This document shows, one piece after another, positions 28,147 to 37,118 of a DNA stretch of 64,000 nt (its first letter is position 1; every line of letters starts with the position of its first letter). The DNA comes from an uncultured Acidobacteriaceae bacterium (GTDB lineage Bacteria > Acidobacteriota > Terriglobia > Terriglobales > Acidobacteriaceae): NCBI GenBank assembly GCA_903828675.1, contig CAIKND010000209.1, forward strand, positions 35,845 to 99,844, read 5' to 3'. The translations under genes and the position numbers were made by a program. The notes beneath the pieces were generated by a model, which saw only the letters and a program-made list of their open reading frames with translations, was not told the DNA's origin and made no database searches.

Positions 28147-29502
28147 TTGCCAAGAAAGCTGGAGGCTGCTCCGTGGGCATCGCCCGCAGAGCCGGGCCTG
28201 CCGCTATGTGTTGCTGGGGGACGCTTGCCAGAAGTCGAAGAGATACGCCGCGATGAGACCACAACTGCTCCGAATGGCCGGGTGAGCCGGCATCCTTGGA
28301 TCGTTCTCAGTCTGCTTTTTTTCCTTACTGTCATAATCTTCGTTGCCCGCCAGACAATTTCTGTGCTGGCGCCGGTGCTGCGGACCGTTTTTGGTCTTAC
28401 GAACCAGCAGTACGGACGTATCGTCTCCGCACTGGGGTTCGGCATGATGACTGGCGAATTCCCCATGGGCTACCTGATGGACAAGTTAGGTGCGCGCATG
28501 GGACTGTCGCTGGCCGTGCTTGGTTGGTCCGCAGCTACCGGATCGCAGGTACTAGCGGGCTCTGGCCTTCAGCTCGGTGTAACCCAATTCGCGAAGGGAA
28601 CCTGCGAGTGCGGCGCGTATTCGGGTGGCATCAAGACGGTTAACCGGCTGTTTGCCAAGAAGGACCGGACGCTGGCTATCGGAATATTCAACGGAGGCAG
28701 CGTAATCGGCGCGACCATCGCTCCGCCACTGATCGTCTATCTGTTACAGCATTTCGGGTTTCGCGTGGCGTTCATGGTCCCCACACTGGCTGCGCTACTA
28801 TGGATTCCGCTCTGGTGGGTGTTATATAAGAAGGATCCCAAAGTGGACGCCGCCGAGGGGCAGGGTGCCATTTCGATCCGTGCGATGCTAAGCCAGTCAT
28901 CGACTTGGGCGGTCATGCTGTGCAGATTCTTCATCGGTCCGGTGATGCAGTTCTATTGGTATTGGATTCCGAGCTATCTGTTCAGCGCACGCCATTTGAC
29001 GATGATCCAGATTGGCATTGTGGCCTGGATTCCGTTCCTGATGGGAGACGTGGGCGGCATAGCGGGCGGATGGGTTGCCGGCCTACTGATGCGCAGGGGC
29101 TTTACAGTGCGGAACTCGCGCCGCATTTCGATGTATGGCAGCGCGCTGCTCTGTCTTGCCAGTTTTGCAGTGCCTTTCATACACAACCTCGTCCCGGCGA
29201 TGGTGATGATTTGCATTGCCATTGCCGCCGACAATTTCCTCTCTGCAAATATGTTTGCCACGGTAACCGATTTATTTCCGGATAGCCAGGTGGGACGCGC
29301 CGCTGGCCTGATGGGTCTTGCCGGAGGGTTGGGCGGGATGCTGTTTCCGCTGCTGACCGGATTTCTGGTCGATCGCGTATCGTACGCGCCGGTCTTCTTG
29401 CTCGTGGGTATCATGCCGCTGATTGGGACGCTCGCGGTGTTCGGGGTCGGCCGGAAGTATCGCACGCTGGACCAGCCTGCCATTGCGGTGGCAAAGGCAT
29501 AG
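28147..29502 (+). CDS. MFS sugar-acid/anion transporter (ACS family, ExuT-like)
   Basis: Major facilitator carrier of about 400-450 residues with twelve hydrophobic helices. ACS-family features include VARQTISVLAPVLRTVFGLTN, GYLMDKLGARMGLSLAVLGW, the FAKGTCECGAYSGGIKTVNR stretch and NGGSVIGATIAPPL; the family moves hexuronates, glucarate, phthalate and other organic anions by proton symport. The N-terminus is uncertain: the first helix begins at about residue 50, and the GTG at 28282 may be the true start. It sits 22 bases or more after the aldolase gene in a likely operon. A carrier for anionic sugars would suit a sulfonated sugar such as sulfoquinovose, but hexuronate is the default reading. 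Confidence 0.8.
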   Translation: MPRKLEAAPWASPAEPGLPLCVAGGRLPEVEEIRRDETTTAPNGRVSRHPWIVLSLLFFLTVIIFVARQTISVLAPVLRTVFGLTNQQYGRIVSALGFGMMTGEFPMGYLMDKLGARMGLSLAVLGWSAATGSQVLAGSGLQLGVTQFAKGTCECGAYSGGIKTVNRLFAKKDRTLAIGIFNGGSVIGATIAPPLIVYLLQHFGFRVAFMVPTLAALLWIPLWWVLYKKDPKVDAAEGQGAISIRAMLSQSSTWAVMLCRFFIGPVMQFYWYWIPSYLFSARHLTMIQIGIVAWIPFLMGDVGGIAGGWVAGLLMRRGFTVRNSRRISMYGSALLCLASFAVPFIHNLVPAMVMICIAIAADNFLSANMFATVTDLFPDSQVGRAAGLMGLAGGLGGMLFPLLTGFLVDRVSYAPVFLLVGIMPLIGTLAVFGVGRKYRTLDQPAIAVAKA

Positions 29503-29517
29503 CAAGGAAGGATGAAA

Positions 29518-30645
29518 GTGGAAAAGAACTTCATGGACATGGATGTGGAGCGCACCGCGGAAGTCGCCTCGAAGCGCAAGCAAATTGCCGATTTCCTTTT
29601 GGCCAAGGGGATGGATGCCGTACTGATCTCGCGACACGAAAACATCGCCTGGGCTACGGCCGGCGTGGTGGATGTGCGCGTGGGCGTGCTGCGAGAATCC
29701 GGTGCGGCCAGCCTGCTGGTAACCCGGGAAGGCGGGGCATTCTATCTGACCACCAACAACGAAGCCGCTCGCATGGCGGAGGAAGAGTTTTTGGGGCTGG
29801 GGTACGAGCCGGTGGTCAACCCCTGGTTTGGTAACGATGTTCCCGCTTCTATTGGCAACATCGTCGGCTTCGGGAAAGTTGCAAGCGATATGCCGCAGTT
29901 TGGCTATGAAGTGCTGCCAATGCAGAGCCTGCGGTATGAACTCACAGAAGGTGAGATTGCCCGGTATCGGTGGCTGGGGAGTCATGCGGCAACAGTCGCG
30001 ACTGCCGTATTGCGCCGTGCGCAGCCGGGGATGAGTGAGCGAACGTTCCAGGCGATGCTTGCAGAACAATTGCTCGGCCAAGGGATCATGCCGAGCACCT
30101 ATCTGACGGCGGTCGATCGGCGGGCACTGGGCTATAGTCATGCCGTGCCGCGCGCCGGAGTTCTGGAGCGACTGGGCATGTTGGGATTCTGTGCCAGGCG
30201 CTGGGGTCTTTCGGTTTCAATGACTCGCTTTGTGCAGTTCGGTGCGGCGGTGGCGGAGTTTGACGAGCGGATGTCAGTTGTTGCGCAAGTCAATGCTCGG
30301 CTTCAGGGCGCCACTCGCGAAGGGACGACAAGCGATGAGCTTTTCCGGGTGGCCGAGGAGGCTTATGCGGCGCTGGGATGCGGTGGGGAAGAGAAGATGC
30401 ACCACCAGGGCGGTGCAACGGGTTACCTCGAACGCGAGTGGGTAGCGCGCCCTGGGGGTGGAGAGCGCGTAACAAGCCAGCAGGCATTTGCCTGGAACCC
30501 AAACCTGAAGGGCGCCAAGGTGGAAGATACAGTTCTGCTGCATCATGGGGCGATCGAATTGCTGACGGCCACGCCGGAGCTGCCGGTTGTGAACACAGCC
30601 TGGGATGGGCGCAAATATCTTTCAGCGGGTGTGCTCAAGAGCTGA
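29518..30645 (+). CDS. M24 (creatinase/aminopeptidase-P fold) protein with degenerate metal site
   Basis: Two-domain protein of about 375 residues: a creatinase-type N-terminal domain (10-130, KRKQIADFLLAKGMDAVLIS) and a pita-bread M24 domain (150-365). Active M24 metalloenzymes bind two metals through Asp, Asp, His, Glu, Glu. Here the two Asp positions fall in LGFCARRWGLSVSMTRF, without Asp; His is kept in MHHQGGATGY; the first Glu is replaced in AWNPNLKGAK; the last is kept in VEDTVLL. Three of five ligands are thus missing, so it is probably not a peptidase and may act as a metal-free creatinase-like hydrolase or a binding protein. The GTG at 29518 is well placed after AGGAAGG; the ATG at 29512 abuts it. 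Last gene of the aldolase-MFS unit. Confidence 0.7.
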   Translation: MEKNFMDMDVERTAEVASKRKQIADFLLAKGMDAVLISRHENIAWATAGVVDVRVGVLRESGAASLLVTREGGAFYLTTNNEAARMAEEEFLGLGYEPVVNPWFGNDVPASIGNIVGFGKVASDMPQFGYEVLPMQSLRYELTEGEIARYRWLGSHAATVATAVLRRAQPGMSERTFQAMLAEQLLGQGIMPSTYLTAVDRRALGYSHAVPRAGVLERLGMLGFCARRWGLSVSMTRFVQFGAAVAEFDERMSVVAQVNARLQGATREGTTSDELFRVAEEAYAALGCGGEEKMHHQGGATGYLEREWVARPGGGERVTSQQAFAWNPNLKGAKVEDTVLLHHGAIELLTATPELPVVNTAWDGRKYLSAGVLKS

Positions 30646-30680
30646 GTGTCATATCCGGCCTGCAGCAGTACTTTAAGTCA

Positions 30681-30720
30681 GGCGGTGTTATCACTCCGAG
30701 ATGGAAGTGGTAGCACCGCC
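30681..30720 (+). terminator. Strong stem-loop terminator
   Basis: A 15-bp stem: GGCGGTGTTATCACT (30681-30695) against 30706-30720 with two G-U pairs, a ten-base loop, then TCTTTACTT. It begins 36 bases after the M24 stop and separates this unit from the convergent end of the dsr operon; it may serve both directions. Confidence 0.75.
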
Positions 30721-30763
30721 TCTTTACTTGAAGCGTCCTGGGTACTTTATGCGCCGCTTACAA

Positions 30764-32371
30764 CTAGCGCCATTGCCAATCTATAAACCCAGGGTTCACG
30801 TCCGTCATGGCATTGACGATCAATTCGACTAGTCCCCCATAAAGAATGCGGTGCTTTTCCCAAATGCCCCAATACGTGAACAAGTCGCGCAACTGACCTT
30901 TGCAGTTGCTGCAGGGTGCGCAAACATATTTTGAGATCGCCGGATCAAGAGAGCCTGAGAATGCGTCCATGACCTGCTCCAGCTTTTTGCGGCCAGATAC
31001 CTGTGACCGCCAATCGCCGAAGTTATTGGGACTCATAATTGCGAAACCGCTGCCTCCGCCGCAGCAGTAGTTATCGACACCGTGGGGCTCCATCTCGCGG
31101 AAGCGAGGAGCTATCATTCGCAGAATCTCCCTCTGCGGTTCGACGATGCCCATGAGCCGAACCATATTGCAGGGGTCGTGGAGTGTGATGGGGAAGTCAT
31201 TCCGCGAGGAGTCCAACGAAAGCTTTCCGCTGAGCACAATGTCACGCAACAAAGTCATTGAGCTTACGACTGGGATATCGAGGTCGCCGAGGGCAATGCG
31301 ATTTGCAATCACGCCCAGCGCCTTATGCGCATGCCCGCACTCTCCCACGACAATTGCCTTTACCTTCAGCTTTCGAGCAACCTCCAGATGCTTTAGCGCG
31401 ACGCGGGAGAACTGCGCATCGTCGTACCAGAGGCCATAGTTGACGGCATCGTACCCGGAAAGCTCAGAGGATAAGGTCCACTTCACGCCAGCGGCGTTCA
31501 GGATGACGGAGAATGCGCCTGGATTCTCCGGCCATGCAAGCATCTCACCGGCATTGTGGATGACGAGGAAGTCGGCTCCTTCCACGTCCCAGGGCGTGTG
31601 GATCTCCAGCCCGGTCTTTTCACTCATTTCCTCATCAACGAAATTCATGTTGTCGAGCACTCCGGCCGGGTTCATGCCGGTGGTAGATCCGCTCTTCAAC
31701 TGCAACATGGATCCCTTGTCGTGCAATTCTTTCGGACTTATTCCCATTTCCTGACTGAATATCTTCCGCAGCTCCCTGGCGACAAGCCCATTGTCCGCGC
31801 CGATGGGGCAAGCCTGCGCGCAACGGCGACAAAGGTTGCAGCGATACGAGAGTTCGGCGAGACGTGCGACGAGAGGCCAATTCAACTCGATGTTCCCATG
31901 CTGCCAGGCGCTGACCAGACCGCCGTGCTTTACATGCTTGAAGTAGAGGCGACGAAGAATCTCAGTGCGGAATGTGGGGCGATAGATCTCCTGGCGCCCA
32001 CTGGATTCATAAATATGGCAGGAATTGGAGCATGTTTGACAGCCAGTGCAGTGCTCCATGGTCAAGAGCAGAGGCTGGAGAAATGTCCAGTTGTTTTCCT
32101 TGCTGAACAGTTTCTCCAGGCCGGAAAGGAATGAGGCGACAAGAACGTCCTCCTCCTCGCGCGACTTTGGCCTCGCGATGTTCAAGGCGCAGGCGCCATC
32201 GAGGCCGCATTCGCAGCGGTCGACGCTCTGAACGCCTAGAGGAGTAAGTGCAGGCCCCTGCCTCCCTTTATTGAGAGCAGCGGGCAGAGGTGTCAGGTCA
32301 TTCTCATCCAGATCGGCTATTGGTTCACGGCCCGGACTCGATGCATCGCTGATTCGAGTGAAGTTGCTCAT
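30764..32371 (-). CDS. Second DsrK-like iron-sulfur protein (HdrD/TmcB family)
   Basis: Cytoplasmic iron-sulfur protein of 535 residues, paralogue of DsrK. It has two ferredoxin motifs (CTGCQTCSNSC near 115 and CNLCRRCAQACP near 195) and the CCG-domain motifs HDPCNMVRL, NYCCGGGSGF, GECGHAHK and CAPCSNCKGQL, the site of the special [4Fe-4S] cluster used for disulfide chemistry in heterodisulfide reductases. An extra Cys-rich segment (DRCECGLDGAC) sits near residue 52 and is absent from the canonical DsrK here. The ATG at 32371 overlaps the preceding membrane subunit by ATGA. With that subunit it should form a two-protein quinol- or DsrC-linked complex at the end of the dsr operon, either a second DsrMK or a Tmc-like module. 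Confidence 0.75.
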   Translation of the reverse strand: MSNFTRISDASSPGREPIADLDENDLTPLPAALNKGRQGPALTPLGVQSVDRCECGLDGACALNIARPKSREEEDVLVASFLSGLEKLFSKENNWTFLQPLLLTMEHCTGCQTCSNSCHIYESSGRQEIYRPTFRTEILRRLYFKHVKHGGLVSAWQHGNIELNWPLVARLAELSYRCNLCRRCAQACPIGADNGLVARELRKIFSQEMGISPKELHDKGSMLQLKSGSTTGMNPAGVLDNMNFVDEEMSEKTGLEIHTPWDVEGADFLVIHNAGEMLAWPENPGAFSVILNAAGVKWTLSSELSGYDAVNYGLWYDDAQFSRVALKHLEVARKLKVKAIVVGECGHAHKALGVIANRIALGDLDIPVVSSMTLLRDIVLSGKLSLDSSRNDFPITLHDPCNMVRLMGIVEPQREILRMIAPRFREMEPHGVDNYCCGGGSGFAIMSPNNFGDWRSQVSGRKKLEQVMDAFSGSLDPAISKYVCAPCSNCKGQLRDLFTYWGIWEKHRILYGGLVELIVNAMTDVNPGFIDWQWR

Positions 32372-33276
32372 TGCTGGTTCCTCTCTGTGGCGATGGGGCT
32401 GGATGTCGCAACTTCGGCCCAACTCTTTGTTCCATTCTGGCCGATATGCAATGCCGACCAAGTGGGGTGATAGGCAAGGCACTCCGCGATATGGACTTCC
32501 ATTGATTTGCTCTTCTGAGCGTCATCCCATCGCACCGAGTGATAGGTGAAGTACTTCGCAATGAAGTGGGCCATATGAGTGAAGGGAATATACCCGGTCA
32601 TGGCTGATCCCAACAGTAGTCCCAGATTTAAAATCAAAGGCAAGCGCAGGGCCGAGTGCATTGCCAGGAGGCCGAAAACGGAGTCCTTAAGGGGCGGCAT
32701 GGTGCCGCTTATGGCTCCAACAAGAATCAGCGAACAGGAAAGCGCGAAGCCTCCAACATTTACCAGATGGCTTGGAGCGGTGTAATTCCGTAGTTGCTTA
32801 TCGAAAATTCTGCGCAGGAGCAGGCCAGCGCTGCCGCCAAGCGTCAGCGCCAGACCTGCCCATGCAAAGACACGCGTTGCGAGGAACAGTGCAGGAGCAA
32901 ATGGATAATTTGCAAAAACAATTCCAGAGGCGGAGAAGAGACAGCCGGCAATGAGGAGGTAAAGCCCGATATGGAACGGGTAGGAGACCCACCATAGAGA
33001 GCGATTGAGCTTCCAGACACCGCGTAGCATGAAGATCTCAGCCAGCATGGCTTTAATTTCATTGAGCGGGTGCGCATGGCGAGGAGTCTTCCACCAATCC
33101 TCGTCTTCGAAGTAAGAACCGCCGTGTGCAGCCCGTTTTGCGCCTTCACCCGGCACTGGGTAAATCTCCCACCTTAAGTGGACGGGCATGCGAGAGTACT
33201 GGAATACACGCCACAGGCTTCCGGCGAGGAAGAAGGCCAATCCGGTATAAATGGCGAAAGACGTTATTAGAGTCAT
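32368..33276 (-). CDS. Second DsrM-like membrane cytochrome b (NarI family)
   Basis: Membrane protein of 302 residues with about six helices, related to DsrM and the nitrate reductase gamma subunit that carries two b haems and oxidises quinol. Helices are visible at about 4-22, 95-120, 130-155, 170-190 and 205-230; histidines in SYPFHIGLYLL, LAMHSALRL and THMAHFIAKYF are candidate haem ligands. The ATG at 33276 follows AAAGGTG; a GTG two codons earlier is possible. Translationally coupled to the DsrK-like gene. The canonical DsrM is 8 kb upstream in the same operon, so this is a duplicated and diverged MK pair. Confidence 0.75.
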   Translation of the reverse strand: MTLITSFAIYTGLAFFLAGSLWRVFQYSRMPVHLRWEIYPVPGEGAKRAAHGGSYFEDEDWWKTPRHAHPLNEIKAMLAEIFMLRGVWKLNRSLWWVSYPFHIGLYLLIAGCLFSASGIVFANYPFAPALFLATRVFAWAGLALTLGGSAGLLLRRIFDKQLRNYTAPSHLVNVGGFALSCSLILVGAISGTMPPLKDSVFGLLAMHSALRLPLILNLGLLLGSAMTGYIPFTHMAHFIAKYFTYHSVRWDDAQKSKSMEVHIAECLAYHPTWSALHIGQNGTKSWAEVATSSPIATERNQQ

Positions 33277-33301
33277 GAACACCTTTCAATGCAAAGCTGA
33301 T

Positions 33302-34816
33302 TTAAGGCAGCACGGGCGCTGCCTTTGCATCTCCGAGCAATGATGAAAGCTGGTCCAACTCAGGAGATGAAAGGGCGCTGGCGCTTTGAATAGAGATCGC
33401 CGGTCGAGTTCGGAGTTCGGCCTTATGCTTTTGCGCAAGACGCAAGACGCAGATTGCCCACTCCGGCGATGCGGTCGCATGCAGGTGCGTGTAACCAGCC
33501 CAAATGTTGTTAAAGATCAACCCATCGCGTTTGTCATAGCATCCCGTGCCCCGGGTCACCTTGCAGGCCGCGAGGGGCATAACCAGTTGGGGAACAATAC
33601 GCGAATAATGAAACTCGTGTCCCTTCAGGACTGCGCCTTCGGGGAAAAACGGATTAGGCTCGGTCACTGTCATCTCCACATAGCCGTGACCATGTGAAAC
33701 GGCGTCGACATCCACATCGATCGGGATCACTCCAGACATGGTGTAGCGGTTTCCATTCCATTGAATGGACCGCGCCAAGAGCATGAGCCCGCCACACTCT
33801 GCATATATCGGCATCTTCTGTTCCGCAGCCGCATGGAGAGATCTGAGGAAGGAGGAGTTTGCGGCCAGCTCGCACGCATGAACCTCAGGAAATCCGCCTC
33901 CAATGTAGATTGCGTCAATGTCCTGCGGTAACTCAGCCGCCTCCAAAGCGGAGACAAACACAAGTTCGGCGCCGCCGGCGGCAAGTGCCTCAAGGTTCTC
34001 AGGGTAGTAGAAGTTGAATGCGGCATCGCGGACGACGGCAATGCGCACCGGGTTATTGCCTAATTGATGTTGGACTGACACATCACTGCATGCAGTTCCA
34101 TCGGGAACATTCAATGGGCTGCAAGTGGTGGCCAGGCTCAGGATGCGTTGAATATCAAGATGGGCCGCAACAGCGTCCAACCTGCGGGGCAGATCATCCA
34201 TGTTTTTATGATCAGATGGAGTGACAAGGCCCAAATGGCGATCAGGAAGAATTCCCCCTTTCATGGCGGGAATTGCACCCAGCACCGGCAGGCCGGTGGC
34301 TGACTCGATCGCAGTCTGGATCACCATTTCATGGCGCGAACCATTAACGCGATTGAGGATTATCCCAGCAAGCTGCAGATTGGGATCAAGATGTTGACAT
34401 CCCAACACGAGTGCCGCCGCGGTGCGTGTCATCTTCGCGACATTTACTACCAGCAATACCGGCGCTTGGAGTGCTTTCGCCAGTTCGGCAGTGCTGTGCG
34501 TTCCGGCGGCGTCAGCGCCATCGAAGAGCCCGCGGTTGCCTTCAACCAGATTGAACCCCAGGCGGAGGCAGTGTTTATCAAACGACTGTGCAGCAGTCTC
34601 CATCCCCATCAACCAGGAGTCGAGGTTTCTAGCCGGCGAACCCGAAGCCCAGGAAAGCCACGCGGCGTCGACATAGTCCGGCCCCTTTTTGAACGCGCGC
34701 ACGGCAAATCCATCCTGTCGCAATCGATAAAGAATCGCGAGGGCAACAATGGATTTGCCGGAGTCGCCGGAAAGTCCGGCGATCACCATGCGGGGCGAAT
34801 TGGCGAGGAGTGTCAT
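33302..34816 (-). CDS. dsrN: DsrN, siroheme amidase of the CobB/CbiA family
   Basis: Glutamine-dependent amidotransferase of 504 residues. The N-terminal ATP-binding domain has a P-loop-like MVIAGLSGDSGKSIVA and the C-terminal half a class I glutaminase domain with the Cys of PIYAECGGLMLL and HGHGYVEM/HEFHYS histidines. In cobalamin pathways the family amidates cobyrinic acid; in dsr operons DsrN is thought to amidate siroheme to siroheme amide for DsrAB. No cobalamin genes surround it apart from SUMT, which siroheme also needs, so the dsr role is the better reading. It lies 19 bases after the dsrD-like gene. Length is normal for the family. Confidence 0.85.
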   Translation of the reverse strand: MTLLANSPRMVIAGLSGDSGKSIVALAILYRLRQDGFAVRAFKKGPDYVDAAWLSWASGSPARNLDSWLMGMETAAQSFDKHCLRLGFNLVEGNRGLFDGADAAGTHSTAELAKALQAPVLLVVNVAKMTRTAAALVLGCQHLDPNLQLAGIILNRVNGSRHEMVIQTAIESATGLPVLGAIPAMKGGILPDRHLGLVTPSDHKNMDDLPRRLDAVAAHLDIQRILSLATTCSPLNVPDGTACSDVSVQHQLGNNPVRIAVVRDAAFNFYYPENLEALAAGGAELVFVSALEAAELPQDIDAIYIGGGFPEVHACELAANSSFLRSLHAAAEQKMPIYAECGGLMLLARSIQWNGNRYTMSGVIPIDVDVDAVSHGHGYVEMTVTEPNPFFPEGAVLKGHEFHYSRIVPQLVMPLAACKVTRGTGCYDKRDGLIFNNIWAGYTHLHATASPEWAICVLRLAQKHKAELRTRPAISIQSASALSSPELDQLSSLLGDAKAAPVLP

Positions 34817-34835
34817 GGCGCGGGATTGCTTTCTA

Positions 34836-35087
34836 TCAGCCTTGTTCGCTGCCTTCTTTGGGGGGAAGTTGAATGTAAGACCCGCCCAGGTAGCTGTAGA
34901 CGCAACGCTCGGAATCGATGAGTTGACGGATTGCGAGTTTGCACAACTCCTTGGTGCAGGAATCTTCTCCGAATTTGGCGATGCAGTGCTTGATCAGGTC
35001 GCCTGCTTTCAGATTCTTCTTCCCGTAACATTCCGTTGCAAGTTGAAACATTTCTTCAGCTATCGTGTCTACCGTGATCTCAGCCAT
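34836..35087 (-). CDS. dsrD: DsrD-like small winged-helix protein
   Basis: Small protein of 83 residues, close in size to DsrD (about 78). Two helices (residues 4-17 and 25-38), a third from CTKELCKLAIRQLIDSE and a beta-wing in CVYSYLGGSYIQLPP match the winged-helix pattern of DsrD. In Desulfovibrio-type sulfate reducers dsrD follows dsrAB, and it has been described as an activator of DsrAB; it is widely used as a marker for the reductive direction. Here it is displaced between SUMT and dsrN. The sequence is divergent, with three Cys that I do not recall from classical DsrD, so the name rests on size, fold pattern and operon. Excellent ribosome site (GGAGACTTAA) before the ATG. Confidence 0.6.
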   Translation of the reverse strand: MAEITVDTIAEEMFQLATECYGKKNLKAGDLIKHCIAKFGEDSCTKELCKLAIRQLIDSERCVYSYLGGSYIQLPPKEGSEQG

Positions 35088-35162
35088 TTAAGTCTCCTTC
35101 TCCTCTTGCTTCATTGATTGCGGAGTGGCGTGTGCAACTCCGCAAGTGCAAAACGTGGTATT

Positions 35163-35939
35163 TCAGGCTGGGACAGCGCAGATCTGAAGCTCACGTTCGG
35201 CCGCCTTGAGCTTGTTGCGAAGTTGCACAACCTCACCGATGATAAGGGTGGCAGGCGCCTCAATCTTCTCCAGTGCCGCAATGGCGGCGATCGTGGCCAG
35301 GGTTCCGGTTATCACTTTTTCCCCCGGCCAGAAGGCCATTTGGACAATGGCTGCGGGAGTTCCGGGGGCACGGCCGGCATCAATCAAACGGGTACAGATG
35401 GTTCCAACAGTGTGCACGCCCATGAGAACGATGAGGGTGGGAACCCTGCTGAGCGCCGAGAAATCCAGTGCCTGCTCATTCTCATCTGTGGAGAAGTGGC
35501 CTGTCACGATTGCTACGCCGGAGGCGAAATCGCGATGGGTGACTGGAATGCCTGCGGTGAGGGGAGCAGACAACGCCGAGCACACGCCGGGAATTACATC
35601 AAAGGGAATACCATGATCCACAAGGTACTCCGCCTCTTCCGCACCGCGTCCGAACAGGAACGGATCTCCGCCTTTGAGCCGGATCACTGTTTTGCCTTCG
35701 AGCGCCTTCCGCACCAACAGCTGGTGAATCTCATCCTGCCGGGATTCGTGGCAGCCGACCGATTTTCCCATATAGAACCACTCAGCCAGCGGATTGCCGA
35801 GGGCCAGTACTTCCTCTTGAATCAAGCGGTCATAGACCACGACATCCGCACAACGGAGAAGGTTTACAGCCTTCACTGTCAGCAAATCCGGATGTCCGGG
35901 ACCAGCTCCTACGATATAAACCTTACCTAACTTCATCAT
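35163..35939 (-). CDS. cobA: Uroporphyrinogen-III C-methyltransferase (SUMT)
   Basis: SAM-dependent enzyme of 258 residues that makes precorrin-2 from uroporphyrinogen III, the entry to siroheme. Signatures: KVYIVGAGPGHPDLLTVKA at the N-terminus, VIRLKGGDPFLFGRGAEE near 85, IPGVCSALSAP, IPVTHRDFASGVAIVTGH and VLMGV. Together with the precorrin-2 dehydrogenase at 20.5 kb it completes siroheme synthesis, and DsrN nearby would amidate the product. I choose the ATG at 35939 after GAGGTG; a GTG at 35948 is also in frame. It starts 10 bases after dsrP, so it belongs to the dsr transcript. Confidence 0.9.
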   Translation of the reverse strand: MMKLGKVYIVGAGPGHPDLLTVKAVNLLRCADVVVYDRLIQEEVLALGNPLAEWFYMGKSVGCHESRQDEIHQLLVRKALEGKTVIRLKGGDPFLFGRGAEEAEYLVDHGIPFDVIPGVCSALSAPLTAGIPVTHRDFASGVAIVTGHFSTDENEQALDFSALSRVPTLIVLMGVHTVGTICTRLIDAGRAPGTPAAIVQMAFWPGEKVITGTLATIAAIAALEKIEAPATLIIGEVVQLRNKLKAAERELQICAVPA

Positions 35940-35949
35940 TACGCACACC

Positions 35950-37104
35950 TCACTGCACAGCAGCGCGAATAGTCACGGTGACCTTTAAGAACATGGTTAA
36001 CATCAAGGCTCCCAAGGACCAAATCCCCAAGGCAATGGCCCATTCCGTGCATGTTGGGCGATACGCGGTGAGAACTCCAACGGGAGACGGTTGAAAGCCG
36101 CCGACAATCAACGCAAGCCCCTTTTCCATCCACAAGGAAACAAACACGGCGCCACAAGCCGTAATCAGCGCCACGCGCGACTTTCGCAAGGATGGAATGT
36201 AGAGAACGAATAGAGCACCGATCATTAGGAGCGATGAAAACCACATCCAGGCTGTCATCCCCCACAAGCCGTGGAGGGTGCCGTATTGATAGGTCAATGC
36301 CTCGCGATCATGAGGCATGCCACTGTAGAGGCCAGTGAAGATCTCCACCAACACCAGAAAAGTACTAACTGAGGCCGCGTAAGTCACGATGGTGGCGAGT
36401 TTGCCAATGACTTCCTCGCCCGGATCGTAGCCCGCTGACTTCTGCAATATAACGATCAACAGGATAAGCAGGGCTGGCCCAGCGGCGAACGCAGAGGCCA
36501 GGAAGCGCGGAGCCATGACCGCAGTCATCCATAACGGCCGCGCTGCAAGGCCGCTATAGAGAAACGCTGTGACGGTGTGGATGCTGATCGCCCACGGAAT
36601 GGATAGGTATACGACAGGCTTGAGCCATGATGGAGAAGGCAGGCCACGTTGTTCAGCATTGAGCGTGTTATAGGCGATGACTGCGTTCAATAGGAGGTAT
36701 CCGGAAAGGGAGACCATATCCCAGAACATGACAGAGTGCGGAGCGGGAAAGAGCAGGACATTGAGTACACGCTCCGGCTGTCCGAGGTCGACCAGGATAA
36801 AGAGCATGCACATAATAATGGAAGAGACGGCAAGAAGTTCACCAATTATTGCAACCCTGGCAAACTGTTTGGCGTTGTGCAGGTAATAGGGGATAACCAC
36901 CATGACCGCGGAAGCTGCTACGCCTACGAAAAACGTAAATTGTCCGATGTAGAGTCCCCAACTAACCTCACGGCTCATTCCGGTAACACCGAGGCCGTAG
37001 CTTAGCTGGCGCATATACATCACTGCTCCAGTTGCGACGCAGACCAGGAGCAGAGATACCCAGTACCAGTACCGTTTGCTTCCGGTTAGTGCTTTTTCAA
37101 TCAT
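35950..37104 (-). CDS. dsrP: DsrP, NrfD-like membrane subunit of DsrMKJOP
   Basis: Integral membrane protein of 384 residues with about ten helices, in the NrfD/PsrC family. In DsrMKJOP it is the quinone-interacting subunit that works with the periplasmic iron-sulfur protein DsrO. Visible segments include YWYWVSLLLVCVATGAVMYM (helix 1), SWGLYIGQFTFFVGVAASA, the acidic LVDLGQPERVLN loop and MFWDMVSLSGYLLLN, all usual for DsrP. The ATG at 37104 follows GGAGACGC and lies 14 bases after dsrO. Family length is about 380-400, so the gene is complete. Confidence 0.9.
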   Translation of the reverse strand: MIEKALTGSKRYWYWVSLLLVCVATGAVMYMRQLSYGLGVTGMSREVSWGLYIGQFTFFVGVAASAVMVVIPYYLHNAKQFARVAIIGELLAVSSIIMCMLFILVDLGQPERVLNVLLFPAPHSVMFWDMVSLSGYLLLNAVIAYNTLNAEQRGLPSPSWLKPVVYLSIPWAISIHTVTAFLYSGLAARPLWMTAVMAPRFLASAFAAGPALLILLIVILQKSAGYDPGEEVIGKLATIVTYAASVSTFLVLVEIFTGLYSGMPHDREALTYQYGTLHGLWGMTAWMWFSSLLMIGALFVLYIPSLRKSRVALITACGAVFVSLWMEKGLALIVGGFQPSPVGVLTAYRPTCTEWAIALGIWSLGALMLTMFLKVTVTIRAAVQ

Positions 37105-37118
37105 GATGCGTCTCCACG

